DNA from: Aplidium turbinatum
Taxonomy: Eukaryota > Chordata > Ascidiacea > Aplousobranchia > Polyclinidae
Reading direction: 5' to 3'
NCBI GenBank assembly: GCA_918807975.1
Contig: OU964918.1
Location: 34,022,477 to 34,086,476, forward strand
Length of the DNA: 64,000 bases
Positions 56,074 through 64,000 of this stretch are shown here, piece after piece. Within the stretch, counting starts at the first letter, position 1, and each line of letters starts with the position of its first letter. Under the pieces are notes generated by a model. It was not told the DNA's origin and ran no database searches. It saw only the letters and a program-made list of their open reading frames with translations. Both the position numbers and the translations under genes were made by a program.

Positions 56074-57171
56074 CAGAGTTGGATCAAAACATAGTTTTTA
56101 GTTTAAATACATTACCATTACATTGTTCTGAAATTTTCAGATTCCAATTGCAATAGCAAATACTTTCAAATGTGATCACTAGGGTGCGTCATGTGCCCCC
56201 AAAAATTTAAAAAATGATCGAAAACAAAATTATTTTTTTTTGTTGGTGAGGCTTGACTAAAAAAGCAAAATTACAAAATTTCAAAGAATTTGGTCAAGGT
56301 TTAGGTGCTCCACATCCCAATTGCCCGTATCCCCTTGTTAGCTTATGGGGAAAGACCCCCAAAATTCTCAAATCGGATGTAACTTTGGAACTGCTGGTGC
56401 TAGGAACATGAGTTTGGTATCAAATGATGCAGAATTGTAATGTTTTTATCTGCTCTAAGAGGACTTTTTGCCTTAATTTCACTAGAAAAAAAGTTATGAC
56501 AAAAAACGTATATTTGACAATGTTTTGGACAAAAACGGTAGCGCAAGCACAAAGTAATGGGTAAATGCACATGCTGTACTGCATATCCTGGTCACAGATG
56601 ACTTGGATACTTTTGCTTATTGCATTTGCAATAAATATACAGCATAGTATGCATAATATACAGCACACATGACATAGAGAATACAAGGGTTAATCAAGAG
56701 GATGTTGGAAGTGGTCTAACGGTACAGTAGTGTGATGGTAATACAATATAGTGCTCATGTCATGTACACACACAGCTGCATGACCTGGGGGTTACCAACT
56801 GGACTGTTCAAAGTGTAGGTGCATAAAACATATAGTGTAATTGGTAGACGTAGTCAAGAAAATACCAGCACACAGATTGATATACTCCATACTGCTGCAT
56901 GTGCTAGACTACCGGTACTACATTGAGACTTTAGCAATCAGCACAAAAAGGTGAACATGCCAATCTAGTGGGTTAACCCTAGTGGGAATTGCTTCTTGCT
57001 GTTGAATTCTTTCATGAATTGACAAGATCGTACCTGATGAATCAGCCCAGGTCATCCCTTCTTTCAAAACCTACAGCATATAAGCTTGCTTCAGTCACAA
57101 GATTGACGTGACGCTCCACTGCTTGGTTGTGGCAAGGATAATCCAGCTGCAGAGGTTCGTCGATGACGTTG

Positions 57172-57831
57172 TCAATCTGTTAGCGATCTCATGATAGGTG
57201 GCTCAGACTTATGAACTGTGCCAAGCTTCACAAGTTGGTGGTATGATTTTGTTTTAGTATTAAGCTGTGGCACAAGAAATCTGCATATTGCAGGTGGCAC
57301 CGCTGGTGAAATTTCCTTTCTCAGCTTTCGATTTTCATCTTTTGCTTTTTGTGAGGAGCCAACATGATTCTTGCTTTGCTTTTCCTGTGCTTGTGAACCT
57401 AAGGAATAGATTTGTTGGACTGCTGCTCTTCTAACTTGGCAGCCTTCATCGCCTAGCATACCAACAATGACATTTTCAGATTGAGCGAATAATGCATTGC
57501 GTTCCAAAACCTTCTTGGAAATCTCTTTTACTTCTTGCTGTGGCCTGTGGGAAGATTTTTTTGCAACATGTTGAAGAAGTTTTTTAACCCATCAGATAAT
57601 GAATTGTGGTGTTTTATTTCAAACCAAGATGGGAAGCAAACCTTGATGCACTATGCAGTACTCAGACAAGTTCATCAAACTTTTGGAAGGGTTGATTACA
57701 TGAGTTGTAAGTAGCCTATAAGCAAGTGTTAGCCACCTTGAATGACATAATTCCCCGACTGACAAAAACTGCAAGTCTTCATCAACATTCAACATGCCCA
57801 ATTGCCCAAGCGCAATGCAGGCATAATCCAT
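57172..57831 (-). pseudogene. Decayed transposase pieces of unnamed family
   Basis: Two - strand frames, 57619-57831 and 57172-57507, give FLSVGELCHSRWLTLAYRLL and then, closer to the C-terminus, RNALFAQSENVIVGMLGDEG followed by VRRAAVQQIYSL. From memory, a C-H-(S/A)-R-W-L-T-L-A block followed downstream by R-N-A-F-F-x-H-x-E-N-x-L-x-A-M-L is seen in repetitive proteins of several invertebrates with no named domain. The 5' part, which should hold the rest of the catalytic core, is lost where the nested MITE lies. The assignment as transposase rests on position between the inverted ends. Confidence 0.5.
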
Positions 57832-57872
57832 ATATTACACTGGTCTACAAAAAAAGATTTTTTTTCGCAGCA

Positions 57873-58475
57873 TGAACTTTGAAGACTGATTTAGAGTAAT
57901 TTTAGGGTGCTGAATCCGAATCTGACCTCAGATTTATCCTATCATGTCAGTTTGTGAGATATGATAACAACAAATTGTTACTTTTGTCAAAAGTAGAAGA
58001 TTTGGCGTTGCGTTTACCACCAACATATGCAGTGCTATAGCGAAAGGTTAGCGTTAGACAGGCCACAACAGCCTTTAAGTAAGGTTACTGGCTAAGCATT
58101 GCCATAGGCCTGCTAAAAATTTTGTAGTTTCATGCAAAACATTGATGGGGGAGGGGTTCAGTTCTACTTTTAGCCTCCCTTTTAGCTTGCTATTACTGCC
58201 TTGTTAATAATGTTGCTTAGAAAGCAAATTGGTATCAAAATTATAGTTGGTCACTTGGTGAGTGTATTCCAGCTACTTATGCACCACATGGCCTGGATTT
58301 CTGGATATAGCACAATGTGTATGTGCAATAAACGCAACGTCAAATCTTCCACTTTTGACAAAAGTAACAATTTGTTGTTATCATATCTCACAAACCTGAC
58401 GTGATAGGATAAATCTGAGGTCAGATTCGGATTCAGCACCCCAAAATTACTCTAAATCAGTTTTCAAAGTCCATA
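57873..58475. mobile_element. Nested MITE with ~150-bp inverted repeats
   Basis: The left arm runs from ACTTTGAAGACTGATTTAGA to about 58015, and the right arm from about 58330 to TCAGTTTTCAAAGTCCAT. The arms match over ~150 bp with a few differences. The central ~315 bp is non-coding. The target duplication is unclear. Confidence 0.75.
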
Positions 58476-58805
58476 GAGCAAAACACGTGTTGTTATGTTA
58501 AAGCAAGGTATTATATATATTTATGGACTATAGGGTCAAATTCCTGTATTTTTAACTGCAATGTGGAGGACCTAAACATTAATATTTTTTGCTGAAACTT
58601 CATATTTTTGCTATTTCAGTGAAACCTCACCATTGAAAAAAAATAATACAAAAAATATGAACATTGGGGCACATGACGCACCCTAGTGATCACTTACACA
58701 ATAATTTTTTCAATGTTTAATTTGTTTATGGGTATTTTTTACGGTTTGATTTGATCAAAGACAAGTAGAAATGCATTCAGTAAAGATTAGGTTGCAATGT
58801 AGGAG

Positions 58806-58985
58806 GTCTGTTACTATTCGGTAAGTCCAATTCATCTGATTCGGTGAGTTCCTAATCTCTAACCCCTAATCCTAACCCCGAACCCTAAAACGGCAATGAT
58901 AATTAGGCTACGGTACTCGATAATTTAAAAAAAAAATTGAAAAAATCCCTTGTTAAGGGATCGGACTCACCAAAACGGCCATTCC
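58806..58985. mobile_element. Small insertion bordered by a 12-bp direct repeat
   Basis: GCAATGTAGGAG occurs at 58794-58805 and 58986-58997. The ~180 bp between contains GGTAAGTCC/GGACTCACC near the ends and degenerate CCTAACCC-like repeats in the middle. The family is not known. Confidence 0.5.
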
Positions 58986-59200
58986 GCAATGTAGGAGTCC
59001 CTTTTGAATCCCAATAGCACTTCAACAAAAGCAATGGCATCATGAATGTGTCTTTTCCAATGTATATATATATTATAATTGTAATTTGAACTTTATTTTT
59101 TTTAAATTATAATTACAATTTCACAACTACAAGCAGTTATAATGACATGAAAATGTGTAATGAGTTACTTTTAATTACAATTGTTTTTGATCCAACTCTG

Positions 59201-61484
59201 GTTTATACCATAAAAAAATTAAATTCGTTAATTGGCTTTATACAAATATAGCCTACCGTGTGTTAGCAGTTTAATGATGATCCTGGGGTTATAGATATAA
59301 TAGCGTATTAGCTTTTCTGCAGATAATCTTTTCAACATGCAGCTTAAATTCCTATACCTATATTGCAAACTGCATTCTATATGAAAGAAACTATTATGCT
59401 GAAACAAAAAATCTTGTTAGTTTTTTGTGGATTTTCAATTGTAGATGTCAGGCTATCTTGCTAAGAAACACATTTTTGAACAGATAAGAGATACATTGTA
59501 AGGTGGATGTACATTGTACAGTACTCTCATACAAAAAGACTACCGTACGGTACCTAGTAGACTTGGTAATGATCTGAATGAATTTCCATGCAAGACACTG
59601 CCCTTGTTCTGGTTGTATATACAATGTACAGATATCGTTTGTCTCTCAAATCTTTAGAAATAGATTTTTTGATTTTGTTGATTAGTTTGAACCTTTATCC
59701 TCAGACTGAGAAAGTCACTTCTGTGTTATTGCTGGCAGTTTTGCATACTTGCAGAAGATTTGAACCACAGGTGCAGACATTTTGTCGACTCATTAGTCAT
59801 GTGATATTTATAATTATATGTACAGTACAATCGCCAGTGTGAAAAGTTAAAATTTAATCTTGGTAAGATTATCTTTATGATCCAATTCCAGCTGAATAAC
59901 CTTTTCCATCACCAGCTAAAGATGTAGCTAAAAGGGCAATTGAATACAGGCCTCCAAAGCCCACGGCCGCCGAGAAGTCGTTAAATGGCCTCTGAAACTA
60001 CCATGCCGGCGAGCCATCTTTGGTTGCCGGTGAGCCATCTTTGGTTGCCGGTGAGCCATCTTCCACTGTAAGCCAACATTTCTCCAATCCGTTGGTATTT
60101 GAAACTGTTTTTTCTCCGCTTGCACTCGTATTGCAAACTTTTATGTCCGCTCGCATTGTGTGTGAAACTTTTTTCTCTTCACTCAAATTCGCAACTTTTT
60201 TTCATAAACAAGGCAAAGTTTCTCACACGCCGACGAGAAGTAATGCTGATTAGTTTCGTAAAATTCTGAGCGTCGACCTGTAAAAACTCATAGACTAGCT
60301 CTAAACCTACTTGGGAAGCAGTGCATTTAAATACAACTGCAAATATGTTTCACGGCCTTCTTTTCGTTGCTCTTACCTGAGTAAATACGATGTTAACGGA
60401 TTTTTTATTAAGAAGTACTTTTTATTCCAAAAGCATTATTATATATATGTATATTTGTTTATTTTTAGTAAAAGATGATTGTTTATTTAATAAAAAGTAC
60501 ATAGTGACACTACTCGATACGAAAGCAATGCTTATGTGCAACAGTGACTGCAGTTTTGAAAGCCCCGTGATTCACATTGATATGGTTTTGTAAATAACTT
60601 ACCGTACTTTACTTTCACTCTGCGTTTGTGTACTTTTTCATTCTGGGAGTGAAGAATGTGTTCATTTATAATAATATTACTGCTACATTTATCGCTTATT
60701 GTGTGTTGTACTTTTTTGTGTGCATGTGCACTCATCCATCATCTCGTCGATGGTTGGAGGCAATGTAGCGTCAAGCCTAGGCTACTAAAATTGTTTCAAA
60801 TATTTGCTGTTCTATTCCGACTTAGGTCTAGCGGTGAAGATTGAGCAGACGGAAAGACACAGAGCAAATTTTAAGGTTTCACCTTCAATTAAAATGTATA
60901 TTGTTGCCATGCAACAAAATTGTTTTATCTATTATTTTGTATTTGTGTTATATACATCTAATATCTATGAAAATTATTGGTTGTAACAGTATATGGACAA
61001 TGGACATCTGTGAAAAATTGTTAGTGCGAAGCCAAGCACAGTTGTCAATTAATCTTTAAAAAACAAAAAGTATTATACTGTTAACGTTGCAGACAACCAA
61101 TTTGCTCCATCAGTTCACAACTATCTAGTATCTAGCCGTGGTAGATTTTGACTAAATAACTTAAGCTGTGTTGGGTTATTGTTATGGCCATAATGAGCTT
61201 AAATGTGTTTCTAGAATCATTTATTTTTCCTTAAAACAACAAACGCATGCCATGGATTCTTTTATAATTAATCCATTTATAATGCGGTTAATTATGTAAA
61301 TACATTGTACAATACTTCTTATTTTTGTCGTTTTGTTCAAAATGCTTTGCAAAGAGTAAAGACGTTTCGTTTAAAAAAAAAAAAACTTTTTGCCGAAATC
61401 CTTGTAATGTGTATATGTATAATATATCATTACTTTGTGATAACGTCTATTAATTTTTTTATTAAGCTTTTTTCGTAATAAAAA
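59201..61484. other. Intergenic between MITE block and malectin, no gene seen
   Basis: This holds only short frames with no motif. A short tandem repeat lies at 59999-60060. The malectin promoter should lie just upstream of 61485, where I see no clear core element; an A-run near 61374-61385 and AT-rich DNA precede the start. Confidence 0.4.
59999..60060. repeat. 21-bp tandem repeat, ~2.5 units
   Basis: TTTGGTTGCCGGTGAGCCATC is repeated almost exactly between 59999 and 60060. Confidence 0.8.
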
Positions 61485-63166
61485 ATGAACCGATGTACTT
61501 TGATTTGTTTTCACATTTTTGTGGCTGTGTGTTGCACCACTGCCAACCTTGCCAGTAGAGTAATTTATGCAGTGAACGCCGGTGGAGGTAGCCACATTGA
61601 TTCATCGGAGATTTCTTACTTGTGAGTAAAAGTAATGTTTTGCCTTTGGTAACATGATTATTTTAAAACCGAGAGGTTTCAAAACTGTTTCGAAATATGT
61701 TACATGCATTTGTGAAAAAAAAATTGTCAATCATAATCTATTTATACGCACTTTAAAATTACATTTGCTCTAAAATTGCATTAAAATGTATTATTTTTGT
61801 GATTGGAGTTAAAAATTGGTCACGAGAGTGATGAATTCAAACTTGTACACCGTGAAATAAACCTGCAACCAGTCCGTTATTGATATCTATTTATTCCAAG
61901 AGTCTCAAACATGCGGCTCGCGAGTAGTGGCACACCGGAGGTTATATTTTTGCCGGAAGCAGGATGTTCCGGCTAAATAATTGCCACTCCGACCTTTGGT
62001 AATATCTATTTCAAATAATCAATGTTCCAATGGAGTGGTTGCTTATCACTCTCACCAAGCGCTCTAAAAGGTGCCTTATGGCAATGTTTAGGGTACTTTG
62101 AAAGGATCCATTCAGGAGTAAACTTTGAAGAATTTTGATTGACTTCTTTGATCCCGTTTTCAATCTTAAATTCCACGTTTCGCCCTTTGTTGCTTATATG
62201 CAACAATAATTTGTAAAAAGTAAATAACTTTGGGAGAATAGAATAACTATTTGTGAAGAAAATGAAAAGATATTACTTTCAATTTACCCTTTATTGCTCA
62301 ATGTTGCAAATTTGCAACACGTTGTACGGCTAAATATTCTGTGTTTCTGAAAATCTGACTTGGTGTCTTGGGCGCTACGAGGTTGACCATGTTACATGCA
62401 ATATGCGTTGCCCATTCTTACAATACTGCAATACCACAATGATATAAAACATTAGATTCATCCAAGATTATGAACCTGACCACAGCCACACACAGCTTAA
62501 ACATACACCTCCGCCCCGGGCCAGAGCCACTATCACCTCCGGCCTGGAGCAGGAGTTGAAAAAAATGGCCGGAGTTTGGCCAGAACCGAAGCCGGAAATC
62601 GTTCCATCACTCGCGGGCGCATGCGGCATTCGTTTGATCCTTAGAGCAATTTGAGTTTGAGACCCCTGGTTAATGCTTTATGGTGTTTTTAGAGCGGATC
62701 CTTTGGATGCTGGTGTCTCTAGCGATTACGGTCGCCGTCGTCCCATAGAAAGAGCTGCACCAAAAGATAATATTTTGTACCAGACGGAGAGATGGCACGA
62801 TCGTTCTTTCGCTTACGAAGTCCCAGTCAAAGAAGACGGAGATTATGTTTTGGTGTTAAAATTTGCTGAAGTTTATTTCTATGCACCTAATCAAAAGGTA
62901 ATGCTTTCACGTACGTGAAATATTTGTCTCGTTAGTAGGTTTATCACAAAGACAAACTGTGCTGTTTTATTTAAATTATTTCTTAGGTGTTTAACGTTCA
63001 GTTAAACAATCAACATCTGGTTTTGCGGGATTTGGATATATTTAGCCACGTTGGTCACAGCACTGCTCACGATGAATCAATACCATTTTCTATCAAGAAA
63101 GGAAAATTGAGCGTTCTGGGAGAGTACTCGACTTTTAATGGAATTCTTAAAATTGAGTTTTTGAAG
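61485..63166 (+). CDS. MLEC: Malectin, 5' exons (gene continues beyond the window)
   Basis: Three exons are visible: 61485-61621, 62693-62897 and 62987-63166. They are joined by GT-AG introns of 1071 and 89 bp, with donors GTGAGT, GTAATG and, after exon 3, GTAAAC. Together they encode about 174 residues. Residues 1-20 ([20 protein letters not shown]) are a likely signal peptide. The malectin domain then starts with [14 protein letters not shown] and continues [53 protein letters not shown] and RKGKLSV-like [16 protein letters not shown]. Malectin is an ER membrane lectin that binds Glc2-N-glycans through aromatic residues and works with ribophorin I in quality control. The end of the lectin domain, the Glu-rich stretch and the transmembrane helix are still to come to the right. 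Intron 1 contains a hAT-like MITE and the intron after exon 3 a foldback. Confidence 0.92.
61897..62668. mobile_element. hAT-Charlie-like MITE in malectin intron 1
   Basis: CAAGAGTCTCAAACATGCGGC at the left and TTTGAGTTTGAGACCCCTG at the right are imperfect inverted repeats of the CAGGGGTCTCAAAC type, with subterminal GCATGCGGC motifs. No clean 8-bp duplication remains, so the insertion is old. It makes up about 70% of intron 1 and ends 24 bp before exon 2. Confidence 0.65.
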
Positions 63167-63234
63167 GTAAACATTTTTTTTGTTACTGTTAGTTGGTGCT
63201 CGGTTTTACGTCTTTTGTTTCCCGTATTGGGGTC

Positions 63235-63810
63235 CACGTCTTTTAGGTGCAGATAGTTGGGTGCCTGCCAAACAAGTGCGCGTACTGTGGTGTCAGGATA
63301 TTTAGCTGCGGCGCACTGTGGCGCCCGGTCATTTAGATGCTAGTTAGTGTGTCAAATTACACTCATAATCATTTATTAGAAATTTTTAATTTTGATGAGA
63401 AATGCATAATTTTATGTTTTATCATGCGACACTTCTCCCCGCTATCTTACAAAGTGAATTTCACTTTAAAACATATCAGTGTGCATTGCCTGACTATGCA
63501 AGTACAGTCAAGAACCCACTATGCAAGCTCTTTTATTTGAGCAAGTGTACGAAATGCAATACGTAAGAAAATACAATAAACAAACAAAAAAGGTAACTTA
63601 AAAAGTTAAGGTCCCATGTGAAAGTTGTGGCTTACTCCTCGAAGGGTAGACCAATCTTATACAACATAACTTGCTGGTTATAATTAGCAAATGTGCGTTA
63701 TTTTACTGGAAATAACACCTAAATGACCGGGCGCTGCACCTAAATACCCCGACGCCACAGTGTGCGCACTTATTTGGCAGGTGCCTCACTGTCTGCACCT
63801 AAATGACGTG
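63235..63810. mobile_element. Foldback element in malectin intron 3
   Basis: Arms of about 100 bp (63235-63340 and 63714-63810) mirror each other. The left reads CCACGTCTTTTAGGTGCAGA and the right ends TGCACCTAAATGACGTG. Within each arm TTTAGGTGCA-like words recur about every 40-60 bp next to GCGCCCGGTCATTTAG. The ~370-bp centre is non-coding. No target duplication was found. Confidence 0.75.
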
Positions 63811-63814
63811 CTCC

Positions 63815-64000
63815 GCCGTATTTCGAGGGTTGGACGTCAGCAATTTTCGGTTCGGCATGATGGCGGCTTTCCACATAGTCCTATTTTGAACATTGACCAC
63901 CACAGGGTTCCCCTTTTGGAGGTCGCTCCACAGGTTATCGCACCACCTTTTTTTTGGTCGTCCACGTGGATTACGCCCTTCTACTTCCAACGACTGAATC
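63815..64000 (-). mobile_element. LINE reverse transcriptase C-terminal tail
   Basis: The - strand reads LEVEGRNPRGRPKKRWCDNL followed by WSDLQKGN and NRTMWKAAI. The G-R-x-P-R-G-R-P-K-K-R-W block is the usual C-terminal basic motif of RTE/CR1-like non-LTR reverse transcriptases. The rest of the element would lie to the right of the window. Confidence 0.7.

Larger units (their letters stand above)
56180..58685 (-). mobile_element. TAGGGTGCGTCATG-ended DNA transposon, probably hAT-like
   Basis: TAGGGTGCGTCATGTGCCCC at the left is mirrored perfectly at the right. GTGATCAC lies outside both ends (56172-56179, 58686-58693) and can be read as an 8-bp duplication. Because GTGATCAC is itself a palindrome and the ends begin with TA, a TA target cannot be excluded. 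It carries broken frames on the - strand and a nested MITE (57873-58475). Confidence 0.8.
56074..59200. mobile_element. MITE with CAGAGTTGGATCA ends, opened by other insertions
   Basis: CAGAGTTGGATCAAAAC at 56074 is mirrored by TTTTTGATCCAACTCTG ending at 59200. TTTCATAC and GTTTATAC at the borders could be an 8-bp duplication with two differences. AT-rich ATTACAATT-like sequence near both ends matches the fragment at 26130-26310. The hAT-like element 56180-58685 and an insertion at 58806-58985 account for most of its length. Confidence 0.6.

Overview
The window is AT-rich animal genomic DNA. It holds two recognisable host genes, both on the + strand, in a matrix of transposable elements at every stage of decay. 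The host genes are an intron-free MTMR9 (53747-55414) and the first exons of malectin (from 61485, running off the right edge). The standard genetic code, GT-AG introns, BEL/Pao retrotransposons, many hAT families, pogo/Tigger, piggyBac and MULE-type elements, tRNA-derived SINEs and LINE tails fit a marine invertebrate. A tunicate or another invertebrate deuterostome is possible, but the sequence alone does not settle the species. There is no sign of prokaryotic operons, CRISPR arrays or rRNA.

Layout. 1-7711: a BEL/Pao element on the - strand that looks whole, cut by the window edge. 8919-11174: a DNA element with 471-bp inverted ends and a decayed transposase of a family I cannot name. 11807-20640: a decayed pogo/Tigger-like transposon, opened by two separate insertions. 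One is a ZBED-like hAT (12400-15683) that itself carries a TA-target MITE. The other is a chain in which a hAT-like MITE holds a pogo element with a PHD finger, which holds a hAT element, which holds a small hAT-like MITE. 21000-28000: small MITEs, LINE and SINE tails, and DNA repeated again at 34718-35276. 28251-34617: a second, broken BEL/Pao element inside a truncated hAT copy; the same hAT without the insertion lies at 35458-36759. 37851-38962: another decayed hAT. 39390-48262: an array of ~400-bp repeats split by two hATs, a hAT MITE, a piggyBac-like element and a LINE/SINE tail. 48543-53239: hAT MITE, a composite foldback with mirrored minisatellites and tRNA-like modules, and a MULE-type MITE. 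53747-55414: MTMR9. 56074-59200: nested MITE/hAT block. 61485-63166: malectin exons, with a MITE in intron 1 and a foldback in the last visible intron.

Most insertion boundaries rest on target-site duplications that I read directly: 8 bp for hAT, TA for pogo-like, TTAA for piggyBac, 9 bp for MULE and 5 bp for BEL. The order of insertion can therefore be worked out. The two host genes have no evident functional link: MTMR9 acts in phosphoinositide signalling and malectin in ER glycoprotein quality control.
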